A stretch of DNA of 64,000 nucleotides from Sulfurospirillum deleyianum DSM 6946 (GCF_000024885.1 NC_013512.1:1426001-1490000); one strand, 5' to 3'. Counted from the stretch's first letter, positions 27,315 to 37,138 are shown. Numbers and translations are program-made. Notes: generated by a model from the sequence alone, not told the origin.

Positions 27315-28907
27315 TTACACTTTAAAGCTTGAGAGCGTCTCTTCGAGTTGAAGAGAAGTTTGCAACATTTTTTGAGAAATTTCAGAGAACTCTGAAGCAA
27401 TCGCTTTATTGCTGTGTGATAAAGCAAGTGTTTTTTGCATCTGTTCCATCATTTGTGTTGTCATTTGAACACTCTCAACAACTTTTGCCGAGGCTTCTTT
27501 TGCGTCATCCATAGATTCTAACGTACGCTTTTTCGTCTCAAGCGTTTCAGCTTCGACTTTGATAGCATGACTTGAAATCAAATGAATATTTTCAGCGTTA
27601 TTTTCCATATGTGAACTCAACTGTGTCACGCCTTGTACGATCACACTAATCGTAACGTCAATTTCCGCTAATGATTTTTGTGTACGCTCAGCTAACTTTC
27701 GTACTTCATCAGCTACCACCGAAAAGCCTCGTCCATGTTCCCCAGCCCGTGCGGCTTCAATAGCGGCATTTAACGCTAATAGGTTGGTCTGATCGGCGAT
27801 CTCTTTAATCATCGCAAGAACAGACTTAATTTGATTGGTTTGAGTCACCACACTTTGAACCTGTTGTGCCATCGTCTGTTCATGCTCACTGGCAAGATTG
27901 ATTTTTTGAACGACCTCATTGAGTGAAAGGCTCATGGTTTCTAACACATTAAAAGAGGCACTGTTATCTTCTACCGCATGAAGGGCTAAGCGTTTTGATT
28001 CTTCCAAGTGTCCTTCAATTTTCTGCATCAAGCCAAAGGAGCGTTCGATTTGGAGAGCTTGTTCTCCTACACTCTTTGAAAAACTTTCAGCATTTTGATT
28101 GAGCGTTTCACCCGTATGTTCGACATGATGCGAAATACCCTGAGAGGTGAGAATAATGGAGTGAATTTTTTCAATAAAAAGATTGATAAAACGAGCGATA
28201 TCTCCCATTTCATCTTTGCTTTGAATATTAAGCCTTGCTCTTAAATCACCATTTCCACCGCTTAAATCCCTCACCCTCTCTCGTAAAAGTATCAATGGAT
28301 TTCCCACAACACGTCTAAGAACAAGCATGATTAAAACCGATGTTATTAAAAGTGACAGCACGAAAATAGTGAGCAATTTCCAACTAATTTGCGAAATATA
28401 ATCATCAATCGCATCAAATGAAAAGGTCATATCCATCACACCTAAAACATCGCCCTCTTTTGAGGTTGGATGACAAGAGAGACAATCTTTTTCTGCAATA
28501 AGTGGTTTTAAAAGCCGTAAACGATGCCCCTGTGCATCATCAAGTTCGATATTGCGAGGGTGGGGATTTTTGAAGATAGAAACAACAGCTTCATCATTGG
28601 AAGGTTTTGCTTCTATGCCAAACGTCTCAATGACCGCTAAAGACTGATGAATTTTCAGCTCTTTAATGCCTTTCATCTGCCCAGCCTCGTGCAAAGACTT
28701 CTCAATCAATGCTCTATCGCCTAGATTCATCGTAGCTCGCACCGTTTGAAAAACAGATTGACTGAGCAAATCGAGGTTATTTTCACTTTGAAGTTGGGAA
28801 GATTTTTTGAACTCCCCAACAATGAAAAATTGTAACACACCAAAACTAATCAACAACAAAGGGATAAGCGTTAAGCCTATTTTGAAACCGATACCTCGTA
28901 ACATCAT
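27315..28907 (-). CDS. Chemoreceptor with a periplasmic c-type heme motif
   Basis: A 530-residue MCP: N-terminal membrane segment ([19 protein letters not shown]), periplasmic domain (about 35-170), a second transmembrane segment ([19 protein letters not shown]), HAMP and the signalling domain with [20 protein letters not shown]. The periplasmic domain holds a CXXCH site, [14 protein letters not shown] near residue 140, followed by [10 protein letters not shown]. That layout resembles DUF3365/Tll0287-like heme sensors, which sense redox state or gases such as NO. It lies convergent to the ABC-F gene. Redox sensing is inferred from the heme motif. Confidence 0.88.
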   Translation of the reverse strand: MMLRGIGFKIGLTLIPLLLISFGVLQFFIVGEFKKSSQLQSENNLDLLSQSVFQTVRATMNLGDRALIEKSLHEAGQMKGIKELKIHQSLAVIETFGIEAKPSNDEAVVSIFKNPHPRNIELDDAQGHRLRLLKPLIAEKDCLSCHPTSKEGDVLGVMDMTFSFDAIDDYISQISWKLLTIFVLSLLITSVLIMLVLRRVVGNPLILLRERVRDLSGGNGDLRARLNIQSKDEMGDIARFINLFIEKIHSIILTSQGISHHVEHTGETLNQNAESFSKSVGEQALQIERSFGLMQKIEGHLEESKRLALHAVEDNSASFNVLETMSLSLNEVVQKINLASEHEQTMAQQVQSVVTQTNQIKSVLAMIKEIADQTNLLALNAAIEAARAGEHGRGFSVVADEVRKLAERTQKSLAEIDVTISVIVQGVTQLSSHMENNAENIHLISSHAIKVEAETLETKKRTLESMDDAKEASAKVVESVQMTTQMMEQMQKTLALSHSNKAIASEFSEISQKMLQTSLQLEETLSSFKV

Positions 28908-29041
28908 ACGTATCTTTTTACATGTAAAGCTATTTTCATCAACATAATCACTCCTCTATGCACTACTCTTTTTCTAAATTTGATTTATTATAGTAGTAAT
29001 AGCTGAGGCAAAAGTTAAATTTTTTTTTAAAAAGACACCTT

Positions 29042-29341
29042 TTAGCCACACAGTTCCTTTTTTACCTCTTCACTTGCCATGCTTATATTCCATGCAGGTT
29101 CCCACACCAATTCTATTTCGCAAGAGTTAACCCCTTCAAGTTTTAAGACCGATTCTCGTGTCCACTGCTGAATCAGTTCATGCAAAGGACATCCTTTAGT
29201 GGAGAGGGTCATTGTGACATGAACATTATTTTCCGCATCCACTTTTACCCCATAAATCAGTCCCAAAGAGACAATATCAAACCCAACTTCTGGGTCAATG
29301 ACGGTTGAAATCGCTCCATACACGTGCTCTTCTGTAATCAT
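29042..29341 (-). CDS. MIP18/DUF59 (PaaD-like) metal-sulfur cluster assembly protein
   Basis: A 99-residue single-domain protein: it starts MITEEHVYGAISTVIDPEVG and contains the family Cys in LSTKGCPLHELI near residue 51. DUF59 proteins such as SufT and PaaD help load Fe-S clusters. A C-terminal Cys (KKELCG) is also present. It overlaps the membrane-protein gene by four bases (ATGA), so it is the last gene of a three-gene operon. A role in Fe-S repair after nitrosative stress is inferred from context. Confidence 0.8.
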   Translation of the reverse strand: MITEEHVYGAISTVIDPEVGFDIVSLGLIYGVKVDAENNVHVTMTLSTKGCPLHELIQQWTRESVLKLEGVNSCEIELVWEPAWNISMASEEVKKELCG

Positions 29342-30609
29342 TTTAAATTCTCCTTCATTTTAAAATTAAACGCATAAAACGCATTAAAAGCAACCAATAT
29401 CAACGATACAATCAACGTAACACTTCCCACGAAAAAGAGTGTTGGCATTTGCATCACAACCCCCACTGATTGAATCATCACCGCTAAAAATAAAAGATAC
29501 GTCTGCGTATCCGCTATTTTTGTATGCACCATTTGATGGAGTAATGGCACTTTTTGCTTTCCCACCAATGGTGAAAATTTCTCATACCAAATCAAAAATG
29601 GCAAAATTTTATAAATATGCCCGACAATAAACGAAAGTAAAAAACCAAAAAAGAAAAGCACTCCTGAGAAAATGGCTAAAAACTCATCTCCTTGAACCAT
29701 GTAAAGCACCAAACTTAGCACACTAAGACTGAGTGCCATCCATGCAAACACGATATTTTTCACCCAATAATCATTCTGCTTACGCACCCTCTGATTTAAG
29801 ATAATGCCCATTTGAATCACATACAAACCAAGCCCCACCAGTATCAGCAAGGTCGCTAAAAACTTAAAACTCTCCCCTAAGCCAAAAACAAACGTTATCA
29901 TGCCCAGTACAATGCCTAAAGGATAGATACAAAGGGCTGCTTTAATCCAACTATCTTTAAAACTATGAGAGAGTGAAAACATAGGAATTAAAACCATCGA
30001 AACCCCCATAACAATCATCATGACAAAGCCGCCTAAGGTTCCAAGTACATGGGCTTTAATCCACGCATCAATATCAATCGCTAAAATTCCATGCCCAAGC
30101 GTCAAGCCAATTAAAAGTCCTAAGCTTACCGAGATAAAGAGAAACAACGTAGCAATCAGTAAAAACCACCCGACTACGCTCATCACTTCCAACCGATAAA
30201 AGGTGATAAACACATTGACACAAAAAATCAGCATCGTAAGATAGGTAATTACCGCACCATAAGGAATGAGCAGATGCAGAGCATCAACGTAAAATCCACT
30301 CACCATTAATGAAAGACCCAACACGTACATGTAAAACTGCACATACGCAAAATCTTTCGAAAAAATAGGTGCTTCAAGCACCACAGGTAAAAGCTGATAC
30401 ATCGCCCCAAAAATAATCATCATCACAAACCCTAACAAATAGAGATGTGAAAATGCCGCTAACGATGAGGAGACCATGTAGCCTAAAATATCAGACCCCA
30501 TACCCAAAAGCAAAAGTCCGCTTAAGATAAGAAAAACAATCCCAGCGATAAAAAAATGCGCTACTAAAACAAAAGGCGGTGCCATTTCTGTGGCAAGTGA
30601 AACTTTCAT
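29338..30609 (-). CDS. Multi-pass membrane protein, NnrS/heme-copper-oxidase-like
   Basis: A 423-residue protein with about twelve transmembrane helices. Histidines placed within helices (AAFSHLYLLGFVMMIIFG, WIKAHVLGTLGGFVMM, LTLGHGILAIDI, FIVGHIYKILPFLIWYEK) resemble heme ligands in the cytochrome oxidase subunit I/NnrS superfamily, but the family cannot be fixed. I use the ATG at 30609, with GGGGTGAG upstream, rather than 30624 inside the previous gene. It lies between DUF2249 and DUF59 genes under a CRP/FNR-like promoter, consistent with a nitric-oxide-related role. Confidence 0.65.
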   Translation of the reverse strand: MKVSLATEMAPPFVLVAHFFIAGIVFLILSGLLLLGMGSDILGYMVSSSLAAFSHLYLLGFVMMIIFGAMYQLLPVVLEAPIFSKDFAYVQFYMYVLGLSLMVSGFYVDALHLLIPYGAVITYLTMLIFCVNVFITFYRLEVMSVVGWFLLIATLFLFISVSLGLLIGLTLGHGILAIDIDAWIKAHVLGTLGGFVMMIVMGVSMVLIPMFSLSHSFKDSWIKAALCIYPLGIVLGMITFVFGLGESFKFLATLLILVGLGLYVIQMGIILNQRVRKQNDYWVKNIVFAWMALSLSVLSLVLYMVQGDEFLAIFSGVLFFFGFLLSFIVGHIYKILPFLIWYEKFSPLVGKQKVPLLHQMVHTKIADTQTYLLFLAVMIQSVGVVMQMPTLFFVGSVTLIVSLILVAFNAFYAFNFKMKENLK

Positions 30610-30613
30610 TGGC

Positions 30614-30946
30614 TCACCCCGCACAATGCTTTTGACTTAAATCAGCCTTGTCACTTACACCCTCTTTATAGGAGAAAACCAATTTTTGTTTGCCCCCTTC
30701 CAATTCGGTGACATCAATCGTGTAAAAATCACTCACTTTGGCTAAAAGTCCCGCGGGAGAGCGATGGTTAATCATTACGACTTTTTTGCTCGGTGCGTCT
30801 AAAAGCTCTAATGCCAACATCGCATTCACCATCGGTTCAGGGGGAATACACATAGAAGTATCAAACTCAATATACTCAATGCCATCATGCGTATAGGTGA
30901 CAAAAGGAACCGTTGCATCGTTTACATGTAAAGAAATAGGTGTCAT
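30614..30946 (-). CDS. DUF2249 domain protein
   Basis: A 110-residue protein. The core has the DUF2249/TusA-like pattern: TSMCIPPEPMVNAMLALELL (about 30-50), then INHRSPAGLLAKVSDFYTI. Proteins of this family are small, soluble and often encoded near nitric-oxide or denitrification genes; the activity is unknown. Three cysteines or histidines suggest metal or sulfur handling (C32, H59, and H-C near the C-terminus). The palindrome at 30922-30931 supplies its Leu-His-Val near residue 6. It is the first gene of the operon, after the box at 31004-31017. Confidence 0.65.
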   Translation of the reverse strand: MTPISLHVNDATVPFVTYTHDGIEYIEFDTSMCIPPEPMVNAMLALELLDAPSKKVVMINHRSPAGLLAKVSDFYTIDVTELEGGKQKLVFSYKEGVSDKADLSQKHCAG

Positions 30947-30977
30947 TGTTTCATCCTTTGCGTTATTTTGATGAAAC

Positions 30978-31017
30978 TATAGTGCAAGATGGGAGGGATT
31001 TCCTTAATCTACATCAA
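30978..31017 (-). promoter_or_regulatory. CRP/FNR-type box and -10 element upstream of the DUF2249 operon
   Basis: On the plus strand TTAATCTACATCAA lies at 31004-31017, one mismatch from TTGAT-N4-ATCAA (read on the transcribed minus strand as TTGATGTAGATTAA). A -10-like TATAGT (minus strand, 30983-30978) predicts a start near 30970, so the dyad centre is about -41. That spacing is typical of class II activation by FNR, DNR or NNR-type regulators. The regulator is not in the window. Confidence 0.5.
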
Positions 31018-31047
31018 GAAAAAGAGAAAAAATGTCCGAATTGAAGA

Positions 31048-31070
31048 AGAAGCCCACGAAAGGGGCTTCT
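31048..31070 (-). terminator. Terminator after purH
   Basis: An eight-pair stem AGAAGCCC/GGGCTTCT with a seven-base loop lies 11 bases beyond the purH stop on the minus strand, followed by a TCTTC-rich tail rather than a pure T run. Confidence 0.6.
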
Positions 31071-31080
31071 AAAGAAGTTT

Positions 31081-32613
31081 TTAGTGTAAAAAGTGTCTCA
31101 CACCTGTAAAATAAAGCGCCATGCCATGCTCATTTGCAGCGGCAATCACCTCATCATCCCTAATGCTTCCACCTGGTTCAATAATCGCTTTCACACCCGC
31201 AACGGCCGCGGCATCAATGCTATCACGGAAAGGGAAAAACGCTTCACTCGCAAGTGCAGCACCACTGACATCAATGCCCATATCTTCTGCTTTTCTTAGC
31301 GCTGCTTTCGCCGCATCCACACGACTGGTCATGCCCATACCAATCGCAACCATGGCGCTATCTTTGACATAGACCACACAGTTTGATTTGGTCAAACTTG
31401 CCACTTTATAGGCAATTTCAAGGTCACTCATCTCTTGCTTGGAAGCTTGACGAGTCGTGAGGCACTTCGCTTGTGTGACCTCTTCATCTTGGACGACATC
31501 ACTCTGCTGAAATACAAAACCACCATCCACATGCTTAAAGTCGTACGCATCTTCACTCAACACCAAATACTTACTCTCTTGCGTAAAGATTTTAATGCGT
31601 TTTTTGCTTTCAAAAACCGCCAACGCTTCTTCATCCACGTTCGCCGCAATGATCACTTCCACAAAAATTTCATTGATTTTCTCTGCTAAGGCTTTATCTA
31701 ACGTTCCATTAATCGCAACCACCCCACCATATGCCGAAACAGGGTCACATTTTAAGGCTTTCACGTAACTATCAAGCAAGTTTTCACCAATCGCAAAACC
31801 ACATGGATTAGCATGCTTGATAATACACACCGCTGGGGCTCCCCCAAACGAAGCCGCAATCTTCACCGCTCCGTTAATGTCTGTCATATTGTTAAAACTT
31901 GCCTCGCCTTTGAGGGTTTTAAAGTTATTCGTAAAGAAATAATCAAACTCGTATAACGCCCCTTTTTGGTGTGGATTTTCACCATAACGGGTATCGAACG
32001 CTTTAGTTCCTACGATAAACTGTTTTTCACCAAATCCACCGTTAAAACGCTGATTCATATAATTAGCAATCATGCTATCGTACGCTGCAGTATGCTCGAA
32101 GGCTTTAATCATTAAAGAACGTCTAAATTCAAGGGTATTACTTCCAGATTTTAACACATCAATCACGCCATCATAATCCAAAACATCGGTGACAATCAGC
32201 ACATCGCTAAAGTTTTTTGCCGCACTTCGCACCATCGCAGGACCGCCGATGTCAATATTTTCGATAATTTCATCAAAATCATCCGTCTTTGCAATCGTCT
32301 CTTTAAAAGGATAAAGATTGACACACACCACATCAATACCAAGAATTCCATGCTCTTGCGCTGTTTTTACATGTAAAGGTAGATCTCTACGGTGTAAAAT
32401 CCCCCCGTGAATCATAGGATTAAGGGTTTTAACCCTACCATCAAACATCTCTGGAAATTTTGTCACTTCTGAAATCTCAAGTGCGCTAATGCCCTCTTCT
32501 TTTAAGAGTTTATACGTCCCTCCCGTAGAGATAACCTCAAACCCAAGCTCCACCAAATCTCTTGCAAATTCGACAATACCTGTCTTGTCACTGACACTGA
32601 TTAACGCTCTCAC
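31081..32613 (-). CDS. purH: Bifunctional AICAR formyltransferase/IMP cyclohydrolase
   Basis: A 510-residue enzyme catalysing the last two steps of IMP synthesis. The N-terminal MGS-fold cyclohydrolase reads [20 protein letters not shown] and [11 protein letters not shown]; the C-terminal transformylase includes [26 protein letters not shown] and [11 protein letters not shown], ending [12 protein letters not shown]. All are close to the standard family. The palindrome at 32367-32376 encodes Leu-His-Val in a loop (LPLHVKTA). It is monocistronic. Confidence 0.96.
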   Translation of the reverse strand: MRALISVSDKTGIVEFARDLVELGFEVISTGGTYKLLKEEGISALEISEVTKFPEMFDGRVKTLNPMIHGGILHRRDLPLHVKTAQEHGILGIDVVCVNLYPFKETIAKTDDFDEIIENIDIGGPAMVRSAAKNFSDVLIVTDVLDYDGVIDVLKSGSNTLEFRRSLMIKAFEHTAAYDSMIANYMNQRFNGGFGEKQFIVGTKAFDTRYGENPHQKGALYEFDYFFTNNFKTLKGEASFNNMTDINGAVKIAASFGGAPAVCIIKHANPCGFAIGENLLDSYVKALKCDPVSAYGGVVAINGTLDKALAEKINEIFVEVIIAANVDEEALAVFESKKRIKIFTQESKYLVLSEDAYDFKHVDGGFVFQQSDVVQDEEVTQAKCLTTRQASKQEMSDLEIAYKVASLTKSNCVVYVKDSAMVAIGMGMTSRVDAAKAALRKAEDMGIDVSGAALASEAFFPFRDSIDAAAVAGVKAIIEPGGSIRDDEVIAAANEHGMALYFTGVRHFLH

Positions 32614-32725
32614 ATGATTCCTTTTTATATTACTTTTATTAATAATTCATTGATGTTTTTATTTTACAATATCTTCCTTTTAGGACGGATTAAAAAACGT
32701 CCCACACCTTTGTTTGGAGCCAAAT

Positions 32726-33157
32726 ATGCCCCCTTCTTCACCCTCAAAATCCATATGGATAACGCTTTTTGCCACATGGCTTGTCGCTATGATAGCAACC
32801 CTAGGCAGTCTCTTCTTTAGCGAAGTGATGCTTTTTCCACCGTGTGTCATGTGTTGGTATCAACGCATTTGTATGTATCCTTTAGCGCTTATGCTCTTCA
32901 TCGCTTTGCTCTTCAATGATAACAAAGTCTTTCTCTATGCGATGCCTTTAGTCGTTGCGGGACTCTTTTTTGCCCTTTACCATAACTTCCTCTCATGGGG
33001 CATTATTCCACAGAGTGCGGCTCCTTGCACACAAGGTGTTTCATGCACAAGCGAATACATTAACTGGTTTGGTTTTATCAGCATCCAATTTCTCTCTTTG
33101 AGTGCGTTTGTTATGCTTTTTATACTGCTACTTGTTTTAAAACGAAAGGAAAAATAA
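32726..33157 (+). CDS. DsbB-like disulfide bond formation protein
   Basis: A 143-residue protein with four transmembrane segments. The start is the ATG at 32726, seven bases after GGAG (an in-frame TTG at 32714 is not needed). The first periplasmic loop has MLFPPCVMCWYQR with a CXXC, and the second has APCTQGVSC. That is the BdbC/DsbB layout, the quinone-linked reoxidant of DsbA. It directly precedes and overlaps (TAATG) the thioredoxin-like gene, so the two probably act as a redox pair. Confidence 0.88.
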   Translation: MPPSSPSKSIWITLFATWLVAMIATLGSLFFSEVMLFPPCVMCWYQRICMYPLALMLFIALLFNDNKVFLYAMPLVVAGLFFALYHNFLSWGIIPQSAAPCTQGVSCTSEYINWFGFISIQFLSLSAFVMLFILLLVLKRKEK

Positions 33158-33783
33158 TGAAAAAACAGTGGATTCTCTTAAGTACACTCGCTCTGTTTAT
33201 TGGGCTTTATATTGCAGGAAGTTATCTTTATACTTCAGCAAATCATACCATCCCCAACGAGCAACAATCTTCACTCTATCGTAGTCATGCCTTCGTGGTT
33301 GGAAAAGAAGACGCACCTATTACCATTGTTGAGTTTTTTGACCCAGCATGCGTTACATGTAAAAACTTTTATCCCTTTGTCAAAGAGTTTCTCAAAAAAC
33401 ATCCCAAAGAGCTAAAACTGATGTTACGTTATGCGCCTTTTCATCAAGACTCCTCCATTGTTGTCGCCATGATAGAAGCCTCTCGTCTGCAAAACAGATA
33501 CCTTGAAACCCTAGAAGTCATCTATCGGTATCAAGACCAATGGGTCAGCCAACACACACCTAACATTGCACGTATCTGGAGTTTCTTACCCGAAGCGGGA
33601 GTCGATATCGAAAGACTTAAAGAGGATATGAAAAAACCAGAAATTGAAGCCATCATTGCTCAAGATATGGCAGATGTAAAAACCTTAGGCATCAAAGCAA
33701 CGCCTGAATTTTTTGTCAATGGCAAACCTCTGGTAAAATTTGGATATAAAGAGTTACAAACGCTTATTGAGTCTGAATTATAG
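33157..33783 (+). CDS. DsbA-like thioredoxin-fold protein
   Basis: A 208-residue thiol-disulfide oxidoreductase with an N-terminal membrane anchor (WILLSTLALFIGLYIAGSYL) and the active site in FFDPACVTCKNFYPF, a CXXC (CVTC) near residue 66-69, with cis-Pro segment KATPEFFVNG. It belongs to the DsbA/DsbG-type fold. The adjacent DsbB-like gene suggests oxidising disulfide formation. Unusually, the second active-site Cys is encoded by the palindrome copy at 33353-33362 (codons GTT ACA TGT AAA). Confidence 0.88.
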   Translation: MKKQWILLSTLALFIGLYIAGSYLYTSANHTIPNEQQSSLYRSHAFVVGKEDAPITIVEFFDPACVTCKNFYPFVKEFLKKHPKELKLMLRYAPFHQDSSIVVAMIEASRLQNRYLETLEVIYRYQDQWVSQHTPNIARIWSFLPEAGVDIERLKEDMKKPEIEAIIAQDMADVKTLGIKATPEFFVNGKPLVKFGYKELQTLIESEL

Positions 33784-33806
33784 AAAAACCCTCTAACAGG
33801 GTTTTT
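33784..33806. terminator. Bidirectional terminator between dsbA-like and thioesterase genes
   Basis: A perfect nine-pair stem (AAAAACCCT/AGGGTTTTT) with a five-base loop directly follows the DsbA-like stop and overlaps the last codons of the convergent thioesterase gene. T tracts are part of both arms. Confidence 0.85.
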
Positions 33807-34278
33807 CCTCGTGGCACTCGCAACCGTGAAGACGAATCTCTTTGCGTTTTTTTGCGGCCTTAAACCGCTTAATTTGCGCAGGTGTTTCAGGAACCAACTC
33901 AGGTACGGGTGTCGGTTTACCATCTTTGCCAATCGCCACCATCGTAAAAAAACAACTGTTAGTATGCATCGTTGTTCCTTTTTGAATATCCTCAGAAATC
34001 ACTTTAATCCCCACTTCCATCGACGTTTTGCCCGTATAATTCACACTGGCTAAAAATGTAAGCAGTGAGCCTACCGAAACAGGATGTTTAAAAATCACCT
34101 GATCAACGGACATCGTCACAACATAATGCCCACAATAGCGTGAAGCACACGCATAGGCTACTTGATCCAGCAATTTTAAAATATCACCCCCGTGTACATT
34201 ACCTGCTAAATTGGCTTTATCGGGTGTCATTAAAACTGACATCGTTAGCGTGTGTTTTTCAAACGGAGTGGAAAGCAT
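33793..34278 (-). CDS. Acyl-CoA thioesterase, hotdog fold (YciA-like)
   Basis: A 161-residue protein with the hotdog core: MLSTPFEKHTLTMSVLMTPD, NLAGNVHGGDILKLLDQVAYA with the catalytic Asp region, and VDQVIFKHPVSVGSLLTFLA. These match YciA/Acot-type acyl-CoA hydrolases. A histidine- and cysteine-rich tail (LHGCECHEEKPC, about 150-161) is unusual and could bind a metal. A palindrome at 34288-34297 lies just upstream of the ribosome binding site. Confidence 0.85.
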   Translation of the reverse strand: MLSTPFEKHTLTMSVLMTPDKANLAGNVHGGDILKLLDQVAYACASRYCGHYVVTMSVDQVIFKHPVSVGSLLTFLASVNYTGKTSMEVGIKVISEDIQKGTTMHTNSCFFTMVAIGKDGKPTPVPELVPETPAQIKRFKAAKKRKEIRLHGCECHEEKPC

Positions 34279-34442
34279 TTTCTTCCTTTACATGTAAAAA
34301 ATATCAAACAATTTCCTTCATTGTAGCATATTGAAAACGTACTCTTTCTCTCAATTCTAAGACTTTTCATAAAAATTCTCTTTTTTTTCATAACATTTCA
34401 AACAATATGCGATAGAATCATTAGGCGAAAAAATATTAAAAA

Positions 34443-36452
34443 ATGAACATGAAACACTATTTATTCAAAAACATCAAAATGATTCTACTCTTTAGCATAG
34501 GTTTCTTTATCCTTATTATTGCTAATTATTGGATGAATCTCTCTATCTTAAAAAGTACCATTTATGATTTGCAAATTCAATCCATGAAAGATGTTTCAAA
34601 TCATTTAAATGAATGGTTAGAGACCAAAATGAGCTCGCTTTATCTTGCAAGAGATTTTGTGAGTAAGCTTCATCCAGATGAGAACGAAAAGCGTATTCAC
34701 GAAATTTTAACCAATAGTTCTAAACTTGCTGGTTTTGCGACTCTCTTTATGCAAGATGCTTATTCGCCTACCCTTCTTCCCCTCGAACAAGGTTCTCTCT
34801 GCCACGCTCCAAACACTTTTTTTTATCATGAAAAAACCCTGCTTGACAATACACTAACCCTACATTTTAATTCCTGTCATAAAGCAATGAGTCTTGTTAT
34901 GTGTACGCCCCTTTACATGCGTAACACTCCCACACGAATGTTGTGTGGGACACTTCCTTTAGAATACATTCAAGCAGAAATGGAAAGTATTTCGCTCCCT
35001 TATGATGGTAAGGCTTTTTTAATTAACCAAAATAAGCGTATTTTAGTCCACAGTGATACAAACAATTTTTTCAAACTCTTTCCTTGTGAATTAGATAAAA
35101 ACTCTTGCCACCTTGTAGAAACAAGCAAATGTTTAGAAAAATATATCTTTTCCTACGCTCCTATCAAACTCTTAGATGGCTATCTCATAACCCAACTGGA
35201 CAAAAAAAAAGTGTATGAAAAAGTGGATATGCAACTTTTCATCAATATCTTCATTTACACCGTAAGCCTACTCTTATTTATACTCTTAAATCTTTTATAC
35301 AATACCTTAGTCTATAAAAATGTTGAACAATTATCTTCTGCAAAAGCATTGATTCAAAATTTTATTGATCATAATGAAAAAGGGATTTTAATTGCCGATG
35401 CAAACCAAAACATCACCTACTACAATCAACGATTTTTAGAACTGCTTAGAGTCTCAAACTTCGAATCAAAAACGAATTATTTATCAACCCAACATCCGCT
35501 TTATCAGAACTTACCTCCATGGGTTCAATCGTGTATGGAAAAAATGATACAAGCAACCATCCAAAAACAAAAAACATGGAAAAATGCTTTTTCATTCTCT
35601 TACAATAACGAACTCCTCCATTTTTTCTGCATCATGTCTCCCCTTAAAGATGGGGAAGGAACCTACAAAGGAATTATCGTTATTTTAGATGATGTTACCG
35701 AAAAGACGAAAGAAAAACAGCAAAAAAAAGAGCAAGAAGATATTCTTTTTCAACAAGCAAAAATGGCCGACCTTGGACAAATGATAGGTGCTATATCGCA
35801 CCAGTGGAGACAGCCTCTAAATGCTATTTCTATTTTGCTGGGAAATTTATTGCAGTTTAAGAGCATGAAGTGTTTAAGCGATGCTATTTTTGAGGAGAAT
35901 CTTCAACGAGCTATATCCAATACACACTATCTCTCAACCACCATTGATACCTTTAAGAATTTCTATTTGCCTGAACAAAAAATACAAACTTTTGATTTAA
36001 AAATTGCCCTCGACGAGACGCTTTTCATTATAGAACCTCATTTCAAAAACAGTTCTATTTTCATTGATGTCATCACAAAAAAAGAAACCTACCCGTGTCA
36101 AACCTATAAAAATGAATTACAACAAATCATCGCAAATCTCTTATTTAATGCCAAAGAAGCTTTACTTGAGAGCACAACCAAAAAAGAGTTCACCATAAAG
36201 ATAATTCTTGAAGAGACAGAAACAGAGTATCGCATCAAAGTAGAAGATAATGGACCTGGAATTCATACGAGTATGCGAACCTTGTTATTCAAACCTTTCA
36301 AATCCACCAAAGGTTCTAAAGGAACAGGGAATGGTCTATACTTATCCCAATTAATCGCCACACAAAAATTAGCAGGAACCCTCTCTTTGCTCTCTTATCA
36401 AAATCCAACAACATTTCTACTTTCATTTCCAAAATACCAAGGAGCCATTTAA
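34443..36452 (+). CDS. Membrane sensor histidine kinase with PAS domain
   Basis: A 669-residue kinase: N-terminal transmembrane segment (MILLFSIGFFILIIANYWM), a periplasmic sensor of about 240 residues with several cysteines, a second segment (LFINIFIYTVSLLLFILLNLLY), a PAS region (KGILIADANQNITYYNQRFL), coiled linker, and a kinase core whose phospho-acceptor box is AISHQWRQPLNAISI with GNGLYLSQLIA in the ATPase domain. The stop overlaps the next gene's ATG (TAATG), and the pair lies just before fccABC, so it may control that operon. The signal could be a reducible acid, by context. Confidence 0.88.
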   Translation: MNMKHYLFKNIKMILLFSIGFFILIIANYWMNLSILKSTIYDLQIQSMKDVSNHLNEWLETKMSSLYLARDFVSKLHPDENEKRIHEILTNSSKLAGFATLFMQDAYSPTLLPLEQGSLCHAPNTFFYHEKTLLDNTLTLHFNSCHKAMSLVMCTPLYMRNTPTRMLCGTLPLEYIQAEMESISLPYDGKAFLINQNKRILVHSDTNNFFKLFPCELDKNSCHLVETSKCLEKYIFSYAPIKLLDGYLITQLDKKKVYEKVDMQLFINIFIYTVSLLLFILLNLLYNTLVYKNVEQLSSAKALIQNFIDHNEKGILIADANQNITYYNQRFLELLRVSNFESKTNYLSTQHPLYQNLPPWVQSCMEKMIQATIQKQKTWKNAFSFSYNNELLHFFCIMSPLKDGEGTYKGIIVILDDVTEKTKEKQQKKEQEDILFQQAKMADLGQMIGAISHQWRQPLNAISILLGNLLQFKSMKCLSDAIFEENLQRAISNTHYLSTTIDTFKNFYLPEQKIQTFDLKIALDETLFIIEPHFKNSSIFIDVITKKETYPCQTYKNELQQIIANLLFNAKEALLESTTKKEFTIKIILEETETEYRIKVEDNGPGIHTSMRTLLFKPFKSTKGSKGTGNGLYLSQLIATQKLAGTLSLLSYQNPTTFLLSFPKYQGAI

Positions 36453-37138
36453 TGCTTGACCTTAGCATACTCAAAAAACTATCTAATCTTAATGTACTGA
36501 TTGTCGAAGATGATGAAATGACATCTTATGCATTAAAACAATCTTTAATTTTGCATTGTCATCATGTTGATGTCGCCAATAATGGCATGCTAGGATTTGA
36601 AATGTTTGAAAAAAATCGCCATGATGTTGTCATTGCAGATATTAATCTTCCTGAAATGAATGGCTTAGAAATGGTTGCCGCTATGCATAGCATTGCACCC
36701 CATTTACCTGTGATTATCATGACCTCGTATGATAATTCAGAAAATATCGCTGAGAGTATCCACCAACGAGCTTATAGCTATCTGCGAAAGCCCATCCAAA
36801 TTAATGACTTACAAACTACCCTTCTCATGGCGACCAAAGACATTTGTATCCATTGCGTTTCTTTACACAACAACTACACATACGATATAGAACATAAACT
36901 GTTGAAAAATGTTGGAAAAACGATTACTTTGACAAAATCTGAAAGAGAGTTATTGCATCTTTTAGTACTCAATATCAATCAAACCATTGATTATTTAACG
37001 ATTGAAAATTATGTATGGAAAGAAAAAAGCATGAGTATTCAATCCTTACGTATGTGCATCAAAAAAATTCGCAATAAGACTTATCCTGAGATTATCGAAA
37101 ATGTTTCAGGATATGGCTACCGTGTTATTTCTTCTTAA
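36452..37138 (+). CDS. OmpR-type response regulator
   Basis: A 228-residue regulator with a receiver domain (VLIVEDDEMTSYALKQSL; phospho-Asp in VVIADINLPEMNG; Lys in SYLRKPIQ) and a winged-helix DNA-binding domain (LTKSERELLHLLVLNI to VSGYGYRVISS). It is encoded directly after its probable partner kinase. In context it probably regulates the fccABC genes starting 108 bases downstream. Confidence 0.9.
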   Translation: MLDLSILKKLSNLNVLIVEDDEMTSYALKQSLILHCHHVDVANNGMLGFEMFEKNRHDVVIADINLPEMNGLEMVAAMHSIAPHLPVIIMTSYDNSENIAESIHQRAYSYLRKPIQINDLQTTLLMATKDICIHCVSLHNNYTYDIEHKLLKNVGKTITLTKSERELLHLLVLNINQTIDYLTIENYVWKEKSMSIQSLRMCIKKIRNKTYPEIIENVSGYGYRVISS

